Assembly: GCA_035353175.1 (NCBI GenBank)
Contig: DAOPZC010000064.1
Location: 1-25,666, forward strand
Length of the DNA: 25,666 bases
Direction: 5' to 3'
Source: DAOPZC01 sp035353175
GTDB taxonomy: Bacteria; Verrucomicrobiota; Kiritimatiellia; RFP12; UBA1067
Shown: positions 15,626 to 22,977 of the stretch, one piece after another
How positions within the stretch are numbered: position 1 is the stretch's first letter
How the letters are laid out: each line of letters starts with the position of its first letter
Program-made: the position numbers and the translations under genes
Notes under the pieces: generated by a model
The model's database searches: none
What the model saw: only the letters and a program-made list of their open reading frames with translations
Told to the model about the DNA's origin: nothing

Positions 15626-16345
15626 ATGACATCCGTTTGTGTCCGGCAAGACCATAAATCCCTGTATCGCCAGCTGATGGCCGGCATGTATGACGCCTTG
15701 CTGGTGACCGATCCGAATGGCCATCTGATCGAACTCAACCCGCGCGCGATAGAATATTTCCTGTACAAACAAGAGGATGTTTGGGATAAACCGGTCGCGA
15801 CGCTCATTCCGGGGGTCACGACGCAGATGGTCGGGCGGATACGGAAGGGGCTTGAGGATTCGCGGCACATCATGCTGGATGCCAAGTGCCAAAGGAAAGA
15901 CGGCAGCTCGTTCGCGGCGGAGGTGACGATCAGCGTGATCGATCTGATCAACAGCGGCGATCTGGTGTTTACGGTCCGCAATACCGAGCGAAGACGCAGG
16001 CAGTGGCAGGAGTTGCGGAGCCGGGCCAACGCCTTCGAATGTGCGCAGAGCGCGTGTTTCGTGTGTGACTCGGGACGGTTGTTCCGCGCGGTGAACCGCG
16101 CGTTTCTGAGGATGTTCGGCGTGGCCAATGAGGAGGCTGTCCTGGGACATACGTTTGACGAAATGATGCCCGATGATCCGTTGCCCGGCCTGTTCGACCG
16201 CGCACTGGCGGGCGAACAGCTGGCGTATCGGATTGGGGCGGACACCGACACGAATAAAGTGGCGGAGGTGGAAGTGCAGATGGCGCCCGACCGTCAGGGC
16301 AAAGACAAAATTGTGGGCGTTGTCGGGTCGATCTTGCAGGTTTGA
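15626..16345 (+). CDS. Tandem PAS-domain protein without an output domain
   Basis: This 239-residue soluble protein has two PAS folds. PAS1 (about 12-130) shows DALLVTDPNGHLIELNPRA, a PAS core with a predicted charged linker ERRRRQ after it. PAS2 (about 145-235) shows ACFVCDSGRLFRAVNRAF. PAS domains sense small molecules, redox or light through a bound cofactor, or mediate dimerisation; the cofactor cannot be told here. No histidine kinase, GGDEF, HTH or other output domain follows, and there is no signal peptide. It may therefore act through a partner. ATG 15626 has GAGGGGG (15611-15617) at good spacing. The next gene begins about 50 bases downstream on the same strand. The 200-base gap to the divergent cyclophilin gene contains a possible weak promoter (TTGCAA near 15533 and CATAGT near 15556). 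Confidence 0.8.
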   Translation: MTSVCVRQDHKSLYRQLMAGMYDALLVTDPNGHLIELNPRAIEYFLYKQEDVWDKPVATLIPGVTTQMVGRIRKGLEDSRHIMLDAKCQRKDGSSFAAEVTISVIDLINSGDLVFTVRNTERRRRQWQELRSRANAFECAQSACFVCDSGRLFRAVNRAFLRMFGVANEEAVLGHTFDEMMPDDPLPGLFDRALAGEQLAYRIGADTDTNKVAEVEVQMAPDRQGKDKIVGVVGSILQV

Positions 16346-16398
16346 TGGGCCCGGATGAAATCGGTTCGTGCCTGTAGAGTCAGGAAAAGCGAGTGTTG

Positions 16399-17265
16399 AT
16401 GAAAGTGAAGAGTCCGTCGGTATTGTCGTTTATCGTTTCCAAGGTCGAGGCGGGGCAGACGCTTCAGGTATTTCTTTCCCTGAAGCTGTCGCTTTCCAAG
16501 CGGGTCGCGAAAGGCCTCTTGGACGACCGTGTCGTGTGGGTGAACCGCCGATGCGTGTGGATGACGCACCATCTTTTGCGTCAGGGCGATACCGTCGAGG
16601 TGCCGGCGGCTTGTCAGCCGAAAAACAAAGAGCCTGTGCCGACCGCGAAAATCCGCGTGTTGGTCGAAGACGAGTACTATCTGGTGGCCGACAAGCCCTC
16701 GGGCATGCTTGCCGTCGGGGCGGGCAGCGCGGAGGAGATCCTGCGTGCCCAGACCCAGCTCGCGACGCTGCAGGCGGTGCACCGTCTGGACCGCGACACC
16801 ACGGGGTGTCTGCTGATGGCCAAAAGCGCGGAGGCTTTTGATGCCGCCGTATCGATCTTCAAGACGCGGCGGGTCTCCAAGCTGTATCAAGCGATCGTGT
16901 ATGGCAAGTTCGACCGTGCAGCCTCCACCATCGATCAGGAGCTGGACGGCGAGCGGGCCGTGAGCCACATCCAGCGTGAAGCGGTCTCGAAGGACGCCAG
17001 CTTTCTGAAGGTCAAGATCGAGACCGGTCGCACGCACCAGATCCGCCGCCACTTGGCGTCGATCCGGCATCCGGTCTTGGGCGACCGCGAACACGGCGTG
17101 AAATTCGCCCGTGACCCGCGCCTGCTGACCATCCCTCGCCAGATGCTGCACGCTTCGGGGTTGGAGATGCCGCACCCCATGCTGTCGGGGAAGACGCTCA
17201 AGGCCCACAGTCCCTTGCCGGCCGATTTCCGGCGCTGCCTCAAGCTGTTCGATATGGGCAAATAG
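16399..17265 (+). CDS. RluA-family pseudouridine synthase
   Basis: An enzyme of about 288 residues that isomerises uridine to pseudouridine in rRNA or tRNA. The N-terminal part (about 8-68) looks like an S4 RNA-binding domain. The catalytic domain carries HRLDRDTTG, with the aspartate after HRL (about residue 131) as the family's catalytic residue, and the later GRTHQIRRHLASIRHPVLGD motif of the RluA group. Which of RluA, RluC or RluD it corresponds to, and so the exact target base, cannot be decided by eye. The start is uncertain: GTG 16393, TTG 16396 and ATG 16399 are in frame and adjacent behind AGGAAAAG (16382-16389). I chose the ATG. It probably shares a transcript with the PAS gene upstream and the helicase 29 bases downstream. 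Confidence 0.9.
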   Translation: MKVKSPSVLSFIVSKVEAGQTLQVFLSLKLSLSKRVAKGLLDDRVVWVNRRCVWMTHHLLRQGDTVEVPAACQPKNKEPVPTAKIRVLVEDEYYLVADKPSGMLAVGAGSAEEILRAQTQLATLQAVHRLDRDTTGCLLMAKSAEAFDAAVSIFKTRRVSKLYQAIVYGKFDRAASTIDQELDGERAVSHIQREAVSKDASFLKVKIETGRTHQIRRHLASIRHPVLGDREHGVKFARDPRLLTIPRQMLHASGLEMPHPMLSGKTLKAHSPLPADFRRCLKLFDMGK

Positions 17266-17294
17266 CGCTTTGCACGGACACGGACCCGATCGAT

Positions 17295-20036
17295 ATGCTC
17301 AGCATCCGGACAGTCTGGGTCACGCGGCATGCGGGACATTCACCCGCTTTCGATGTGTTTCCCCCCGTTGCCTCGGCCGGCCCTGTTGCTGACGAGGCCT
17401 TGTACGTCACCAACGAGCCGCTGGCGTTCGAAGGCCTTTTTCCTGCGGGGCGCGGCGGTGTGGTCGATGTGATGGCGGTGCACGCATTCGCGTTTTCCCA
17501 GTCTCCGGCCGAGCGCGCGGAACAGCTTTTCGAGGGCGGCCAGGCCTCGGCCGAAGGACTCTGGCGGGTGTGGGAGCGGATGTCGGAACGGCTGGACGCG
17601 ATGCCTCTTTGGGCGTTGGAGACCATCGAGCTGGTGCTGCGCGATCTCGACGAGCGCCCCCTCTCTCGCTTGATCGGACATTTCGCGGCGCACGTGCGCG
17701 GGGAGGGGATGAGGTGCGGCAACTGGAGCGATTCGTTCGCCCCGGACGCGCGCTGGGGCGAGCGGCGCGAGCTCCCCGCGCATGCGGACTGTTCGCCCCT
17801 CGATGTGGCGCGCATCGCATCGCACTTGCTGCCGGGCGGGACTTTCGCGCGGATGATGCCCGGATACGAGTCGCGCTCCGGCCAGGTCGAGATGTCGCGG
17901 GCGGTGACGCGTGCTTTCAACGAGGGCAAGCACCTGATGGTCGAGGCCGGCACCGGCGTCGGCAAGAGTATCGCGTATCTTGTGCCGGCGGCCGCGTGGG
18001 CGCGGCTCAACGACGTGCCCGTGGTTGTCAGTACCAACACCCGCAACCTTCAGTCCCAACTCATCGAGAAAGATTTGCCGCTGGTGCGCGAGGCGATCCG
18101 TGTGGAGTTCGGGCCGGGCGATGCCGGCGTGCTGCGCGTGGCGCTGCTTAAGGGGCGAACCAACTACTTCTGCCTGAGGCGCCTGGCGATCCTGTTGGAG
18201 CACAGCCAGTTCGAATTGGAACGGCCCGAACTGCGCTATTTCGCGGAGGCGGTGGCTTGGTCGGTGCAGACGTCCGACGGAGATCTTGATTCCTTTGCGG
18301 GGGCGGGCCATGCCGATGCCGCGTTTCTCGCCAAGCTCTCGTCGACGGGCGAGGAGTGTCCTGGACGCGCATGCCGTTACTGCCGCCGCTGCTTCCTCCA
18401 GAAGGCGCGGGCACGCGCTTCGTTCGCGCACGTGGTGATCGCGAACCACGCGCTGGTTTTTTCCGAGTCGCAGATGCCGGGCTCTGCTTTGCCACCTTAT
18501 GCGCAGATCGTTTTCGACGAAGCGCATAACCTGGAAGAAGCCGCCACGCGCCACTTGTCCACGGAGGTCACGCAGGCGCGGCTCAATCAGCTGTTGCGGC
18601 GGCTGAGCCGCGGCAGAGGACGGCGGTCAGGCGGCGTGTTGGAGGTTTTGCGCAACCACCTCGAGAAAGGGGCGGTCACGGCGGACGCGGAAACGGCCAA
18701 AGCCTTGCGCCGTCAAATCCGCCTGATCAGGGGCGCGCTGGACGACGTGCAGCTTGCGGCGCGGCGGCTGTTCGAGACGCTCTATGGCCTTGTCGCTCCG
18801 GGCCGGGAGGCGGCGCGGTTCCGTTGCGTTCTGGAACGGGACACCGGGTTGGTGGACGAAGAAGGTGGGCAACCGCTTCCGTCGCGCGAGGTGTGCCGAG
18901 GCGGAACATTTGGCCCGTGCGGGGCGGAATGGGACGAACAGATTCTGGCCCGGGACAAGGTCGCGCTGAAAAAGTCGGTCGCCGATGCGGCGGGGCAATT
19001 GCTTGCGCTGGCCGAGGCGCTGCGGCGGACCTCCGAGGGCGAGCTGGCCCTGTACGGCGATCAGGCGGCCAATGTCGAGGGCTCGGCTGCATCGCTGCGG
19101 GCGTTCGCGATGGATGTCGACTTCGTTCTGGCCGGCTCGGATGCCGAGCATGTGTTCTGGGCCGAGCCGGTCAGCCGAAGCGCTGGAACGGCCAACCTGT
19201 TCGCGGCACCGCTGCGAATCGGGAACGCTTTGGCCGACTTGCTCTATCGTCAGAAGTCGTCGGTTATCTTCTGTTCCGCGACCCTGAGGGTCGGCAGTTC
19301 CTTCAGCTATATCGGCAAGCGGCTCGGCATCGATCTGATCGAACCCGAACGCCTGTTCACCTGCGTGGCGGAGAGCCCGTTCGACTACCTGGCGCAGTGC
19401 GCGGTGTTGGCGCCGACCTTTCTGCCCGAGCCGTCCGGGGCGACCGGCGGCGGTTATGCCGAGCAGCTGAGCGGCCTGATGCTCGACGTGTTCACGCGTA
19501 CGCGGGGCCGGGCCATGGGATTGTTCACCAGCTACGAGATGATGAACCAGGTGGCCCGGCTGCTGGAGGAGCCGCTGCGCGAAGCGGGCATCCGGCTTCT
19601 GGTCCACGGCGTCAACGGCACGCGCGACCAGATCACGCGGCTGTTTCGCGCAGGTGGGGCGTGTGTGCTGTTGGGAACCCACTCGTTCTGGGAAGGCGTC
19701 GATGTGGCCGGGGAGGCGCTGAGCTGCGTGGTGATGGCGCGGTTGCCGTTTGCGGCCGTCGGCGACCCGATCGTCGAGGCTCGCAGCGAGCAGATCGATC
19801 AGGGGGGCGGCAGCTCGTTCCGCGAGTTCGCGTTGCCGCAGGCCGTGATCCGCTTCCGGCAGGGGTTTGGCCGCCTGATCCGCACGCGCTCCGACAAGGG
19901 CGTGGTGATTGTGGCGGACCCGCGGATCATCACCAAGAGTTACGGCGCGACGTTCAGGAAGAGCCTGCCGTGCCCGTTGCAGAAAATGGAAAATCTCGGT
20001 GAATTGCTCGCGCGCGTGGAAGCGCTCTTCTCCTAG
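17295..20036 (+). CDS. DinG/XPD-type iron-sulfur DNA helicase with an unusual N-terminal region
   Basis: A 913-residue superfamily 2 helicase of the DinG/XPD group, which unwinds DNA 5' to 3' and helps resolve R-loops and damaged forks. The Walker A motif EAGTGVGKS ends with Lys224-Ser225, and the DEAH box is at 408-411. Four cysteines match the DinG 4Fe-4S pattern: Cys293, then Cys355-x4-Cys360-x5-Cys366, with an extra Cys363. Motif VI is QGFGRLIRT near the C-terminus. Residues 1-about 195 are not the DEDDh exonuclease domain found in some DinG proteins; I see no DxE motif, and the region is unassigned. ATG 17295 has only a weak ribosome binding site, so coupling to the RluA-type gene is possible. 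Its TAG stop overlaps the stop of the opposing gene within CTAG. Confidence 0.88.
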   Translation: MLSIRTVWVTRHAGHSPAFDVFPPVASAGPVADEALYVTNEPLAFEGLFPAGRGGVVDVMAVHAFAFSQSPAERAEQLFEGGQASAEGLWRVWERMSERLDAMPLWALETIELVLRDLDERPLSRLIGHFAAHVRGEGMRCGNWSDSFAPDARWGERRELPAHADCSPLDVARIASHLLPGGTFARMMPGYESRSGQVEMSRAVTRAFNEGKHLMVEAGTGVGKSIAYLVPAAAWARLNDVPVVVSTNTRNLQSQLIEKDLPLVREAIRVEFGPGDAGVLRVALLKGRTNYFCLRRLAILLEHSQFELERPELRYFAEAVAWSVQTSDGDLDSFAGAGHADAAFLAKLSSTGEECPGRACRYCRRCFLQKARARASFAHVVIANHALVFSESQMPGSALPPYAQIVFDEAHNLEEAATRHLSTEVTQARLNQLLRRLSRGRGRRSGGVLEVLRNHLEKGAVTADAETAKALRRQIRLIRGALDDVQLAARRLFETLYGLVAPGREAARFRCVLERDTGLVDEEGGQPLPSREVCRGGTFGPCGAEWDEQILARDKVALKKSVADAAGQLLALAEALRRTSEGELALYGDQAANVEGSAASLRAFAMDVDFVLAGSDAEHVFWAEPVSRSAGTANLFAAPLRIGNALADLLYRQKSSVIFCSATLRVGSSFSYIGKRLGIDLIEPERLFTCVAESPFDYLAQCAVLAPTFLPEPSGATGGGYAEQLSGLMLDVFTRTRGRAMGLFTSYEMMNQVARLLEEPLREAGIRLLVHGVNGTRDQITRLFRAGGACVLLGTHSFWEGVDVAGEALSCVVMARLPFAAVGDPIVEARSEQIDQGGGSSFREFALPQAVIRFRQGFGRLIRTRSDKGVVIVADPRIITKSYGATFRKSLPCPLQKMENLGELLARVEALFS

Positions 20037-20446
20037 AAGAGGATGCACAGAGAACGTTCGTTGAGGACTGCGGTGAGCGTGGCGAGGTCAGAAACGAGGT
20101 TCGCGGATTCGTTGGCGAGCGCATCCGGGGCGGTTGGGGTACCGGCCCATGTGCCGAGCTCGGAGAAGTACGGCACTGAAACCAGATGCGGCATCTCGCC
20201 CGACGGGCGAGGCGCCGTGCTCTTCAGCAGCAAGAGCGCACTTCCCGCCACGATGAGGCCGGCGGCAATGCGCAGAAAAGACTTCGCGACGGGATGAGGC
20301 TGCTGGCGTGTGGCCCCGTGCGGCCGGAGTCCGGCAAGGCGCCCGCAGGCCCGTCCGACGCGCGTGGCGTCGACGTGCCCCAAGGCCGGGGCAGACTGCC
20401 GTAGCGCATTTTCAAGCGTGTCTGGAGACAGATGGTTTCTTCTCAT
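20033..20446 (-). CDS. Small single-pass membrane protein, possible anti-sigma factor
   Basis: A 137-residue protein with a basic N-terminal cytoplasmic part (1-about 55), one membrane helix (about 57-75) and an extracytoplasmic tail. The first 45 residues (DTLENALRQSAP...) are helical, with no zinc-finger HxxxCxxC motif, so it is not a standard ZAS anti-sigma factor. Its ATG overlaps the stop of the sigma-factor gene as ATGA (20446-20443), which strongly suggests coupled translation and a partner role. I infer an anti-sigma or accessory role from position and topology only; the sequence itself is not recognised. Its TAG stop shares a CTAG palindrome with the stop of the helicase gene. Confidence 0.7.
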   Translation of the reverse strand: MRRNHLSPDTLENALRQSAPALGHVDATRVGRACGRLAGLRPHGATRQQPHPVAKSFLRIAAGLIVAGSALLLLKSTAPRPSGEMPHLVSVPYFSELGTWAGTPTAPDALANESANLVSDLATLTAVLNERSLCILF

Positions 20447-21015
20447 GTGTCACCTCGGTTTCCATTGTGTGCGGCCTCGTCTCGCTCCAACGCGCGGGCC
20501 AAGGTCGCGCGCGCGCGGTACAGGAGCACCCGGACGTGCACAGAGGTGCGGCGGGTCATCGCCGCGATTTCTGCGGGTTCCAGTTCCTCGCCGTATCTCA
20601 GCCATAGCAGCTCGTAGTCTCCGGGCGATAACCGCGCGCGGGCGAAACCCCACAGGTCCGCTTCTGCGCACCTGTCCTGCGCCGGTCGCCGGTCGGGTAC
20701 ATCGTCGGCTTCCTCCAGCGGGACGGTCGGCTTGCGGGCCCGGTGCCAGTTCAACATCACGCGGCGGGCGACAGTCAACGCCCACGGCAGGAAGGGCCGC
20801 TGCGGATCATATGCCCCTGCAGCCCGGTAGAGGCGCAGGCATGTTTCCTGAAACAGGTCGTCTCGGTCCGCCTCGGGCACGCCGAGTTGGGAAAAGAAAC
20901 GCGCCAGACGCGGATCCAACGCCTCCGCGATCACGCGGAAAGCGTTGGCATCCCCTTCTGCCACAATCCGCATCGCTTGACGCAGCGGGGCATCATTCTC
21001 TCCTGTAAAGGCCAC
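20443..21015 (-). CDS. ECF-type RNA polymerase sigma factor
   Basis: This 190-residue protein has sigma region 2 (about 25-95), with DRDDLFQETCLRLYRAAGAY and the DNA-melting stretch PFLPWALTVARRVMLNWHR, and sigma region 4 (about 120-175), with the helix-turn-helix EPAEIAAMTRRTSVHVRVLLYRA. It lacks region 3 and resembles the ECF group common in Planctomycetes and Verrucomicrobia (Rhodopirellula/Verrucomicrobium type). It directs RNA polymerase to a specific set of promoters. The start is GTG 21015; no strong ribosome binding site is visible, and the next in-frame start, Met15, is less likely because it would cut region 2 context. It lies 17 bases after the exported protein gene and overlaps the downstream membrane protein by 4 bases. 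Confidence 0.9.
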   Translation of the reverse strand: MAFTGENDAPLRQAMRIVAEGDANAFRVIAEALDPRLARFFSQLGVPEADRDDLFQETCLRLYRAAGAYDPQRPFLPWALTVARRVMLNWHRARKPTVPLEEADDVPDRRPAQDRCAEADLWGFARARLSPGDYELLWLRYGEELEPAEIAAMTRRTSVHVRVLLYRARATLARALERDEAAHNGNRGDT

Positions 21016-21032
21016 GGGGCGTAACCGGGAAT

Positions 21033-22007
21033 TCAGTTCACTTGGGCGGCGGCAGGCGCTGCTGCTGCGGCTTTTTGGGCGGCGTCACGCTCCTCGCGTG
21101 CCCGCAGAACGCTTTCGATCATGCTTCGCGGCAAGGTCAGGGTGACGTCGACGGTGCGTCCTTTGCACGTGATTTTCGCTTGGGTGGCAACCGTTGCGGA
21201 CTCGGGCGCTTCGGCGGCGCGCAGCATCGCGATCGCCTGGATGCCTTGGAGGGCCTGCTGGATTTGCAGGGCGGTTGCCTCGGTCGTAGCGGTGACCGAA
21301 AGCGTGGCACCCAGCGACTCGGCGCCCGTTGTGCCGATGCTCAGGCTGAGGGCGTCGGCCTGCTTAAGAGCTTCGGCTTTGGGCGCGGCCCCCACGATCG
21401 TAGAAAGGGCAAAGGCATGGAGCGTCAACAGGTCTTGGCCGTTGCGGGCGAAGGCTCCCTTCAGCGGCGAATTCACGCTGAGTCCGGCTTTTTTTCCGGA
21501 GAGAACGTCGAGCGCGTCGGTGATCGCGGTCGGCGTGTTGGAGAGCATGGCGAGGCCTGGTTTAGCGAAGGCCAGACATTTCTGTTTGTTGTCTTTATCG
21601 TCCAGCCAGCATTGCACGGCGATGCCGTCGTGGTCGGTGGACGTGTAATTCTTGGTTCCGGCCAGAATGGTGGTCAAACGTTGCGCGTCGAAATGGCCAT
21701 AGACGTAAGCGATGCCGCCTTTTTCCGCGTCGCCGTTTCCGGCGATCACGAGGTGGTCGATGTCGTTGAGCAGGTCAACGCCGAACATGGCTTTGACGGC
21801 CGCGAGTTTCCGGTCCGCCTCCTGCCGTTTGCCCATGTTTATTTTGTCGGCAATCAAATTCATCAACGGTGAGGCATGGGCTGCCTTGACGTCCACCGTC
21901 AGAACCCAGTGGGTTTGCGCGGGGAAATCTTTCAGCTCCGCCGCGTGTGAGGAGAAGACGTGAGCGCAGACGAGTGCGCCGGCTGTGGCGAGGATGCGTT
22001 TCAACAT
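21033..22007 (-). CDS. Exported protein of unknown function, upstream of the sigma factor
   Basis: I do not recognise this 324-residue protein. A signal peptide of about 23 residues ends SSHAA-E, so it should be secreted or periplasmic. The mature part alternates short beta strands and helices (DFPAQTHWVLTVDVKAA, GGIAYVYGHFDAQRL, SLGATLSVTATTEATALQIQ) in a repeated alpha/beta pattern. It ends in a Lys/Ala-rich helix and a low-complexity Ala tail (about 310-322). Only two cysteines lie in the mature region apart from the signal peptide. ATG 22007 has a clear AAGGAG at good spacing. The sigma factor starts 17 bases after its stop, so the two are probably in one transcript. A link to the signal sensed by the sigma system is possible but not shown. 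Confidence 0.75.
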   Translation of the reverse strand: MLKRILATAGALVCAHVFSSHAAELKDFPAQTHWVLTVDVKAAHASPLMNLIADKINMGKRQEADRKLAAVKAMFGVDLLNDIDHLVIAGNGDAEKGGIAYVYGHFDAQRLTTILAGTKNYTSTDHDGIAVQCWLDDKDNKQKCLAFAKPGLAMLSNTPTAITDALDVLSGKKAGLSVNSPLKGAFARNGQDLLTLHAFALSTIVGAAPKAEALKQADALSLSIGTTGAESLGATLSVTATTEATALQIQQALQGIQAIAMLRAAEAPESATVATQAKITCKGRTVDVTLTLPRSMIESVLRAREERDAAQKAAAAAPAAAQVN

Positions 22008-22157
22008 GGTGTGCTCCTTGTTTGGATAACGGACGTTCGGTGATGCGGAAGGACTGGACCTGTCGCGCTTGACATCGGATTGTACACACGGAAGGACGGT
22101 GGCGTTACAGGAGATGAAAAAAAGATGCGCCGGAGAACGGACGCGTGCCAGAGACGG

Positions 22158-22931
22158 CTACGGATTCAGCACTTTGATCTCGATCGTCCGGAAGTCGACC
22201 GGGTTGCTTTCCGACTGGAGCGAAATCGTTCCTCCGCCGATCAACAGCTCGCCGCCGTTCGCTTCGATGAGTTTCTTGGCGTCGCCGTCCTTCGGGTCGT
22301 ACTGCGGCTTGTCATAGGCGAGGACGGCTTCTCCGTCGATGCGGTGGATGATTGTGCGATGGCCTCGCGCTTCGATCTCGACGGTGACCCACTGGTCGCC
22401 GTGGTACGTTTTGGATTTCGAGTTGAGCGTGTGCGGGGTGTAGAGCTGCCCGTCCCGCTCGACGTTCGTGCCGGGCGTGCAAAGGTTGGCGGTGGTGCGG
22501 TTGCCGGAGCCCAACCCGCCGAGGAACTGGACCTCGATCGAGACCGGAAAGTCCTGGTCTTTACGCATGGAATCGGGCGTTTGTCCGTGGATCATCGCCC
22601 CGCTGTTGCGCTTGGCCCAGCCCGCGCCGTCGGGCAATTGCTCGCCCACGAACCGGTATTCGACGCGGAGGATGTAATTGGTGAAAGGCGTCTTATAGAA
22701 AAGGTGCCCGAACCGATTCTTGAATGCGCCGTCGTAACCGTCGTATCGCACTTTGATGAGTCCGTCCTCGACGCGGAAGGTGTTGGCGAAGTTTTCGCCC
22801 GCCGGGTAGCCCTTGATTTTTGGCGTCCAGCCGTCGAGGCTCTTGCCGTTGAAAAGGGGTGTCCATCCCTCCTCGGCAACGGCGCAAAATGCGAGGGCGA
22901 GGGTGAGCAGGGCTGTCAGCGTGAGTTTCAT
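22158..22931 (-). CDS. Exported DUF1080 (3-keto-disaccharide hydrolase-type) protein
   Basis: A 257-residue protein with an N-terminal signal peptide (about 1-19, ending FCAVA-E) and a single DUF1080 domain of concanavalin-like fold, opening WTPLFNGKSLDGW. The family signatures NSGAMIHGQ, SIEVQFLGG and GHRTIIHRIDGE are present, and the domain closes with the NPVDFRTIEIKVL strand. Some members cleave 3-keto-glycosides; most remain uncharacterised, and many are abundant in PVC bacteria. ATG 22931 is preferred over upstream in-frame starts because AAAGGA lies just before it and the signal peptide begins there. The gene follows the GH97 gene by 46 bases on the same strand, which suggests one transcript and linked substrates. 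The 150-base gap to the next gene holds an A7 run (22117-22123), a T7 on the transcript, without a clear stem. Confidence 0.9.
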   Translation of the reverse strand: MKLTLTALLTLALAFCAVAEEGWTPLFNGKSLDGWTPKIKGYPAGENFANTFRVEDGLIKVRYDGYDGAFKNRFGHLFYKTPFTNYILRVEYRFVGEQLPDGAGWAKRNSGAMIHGQTPDSMRKDQDFPVSIEVQFLGGLGSGNRTTANLCTPGTNVERDGQLYTPHTLNSKSKTYHGDQWVTVEIEARGHRTIIHRIDGEAVLAYDKPQYDPKDGDAKKLIEANGGELLIGGGTISLQSESNPVDFRTIEIKVLNP

Positions 22932-22977
22932 GTTTTGTCCTTTCATTGGAAGCGCATGTTTGTCGAAACGGCGGAGA

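Noticed and set aside
18627..20048. A 473-codon - strand frame inside the helicase gene
   Set aside because: It is antisense to the helicase core motifs and has no recognisable domain.
22069..22100. Perfect -35 box TTGACA on the + strand near 22069
   Set aside because: No -10 box lies 16-18 bases downstream, and no + strand gene follows.
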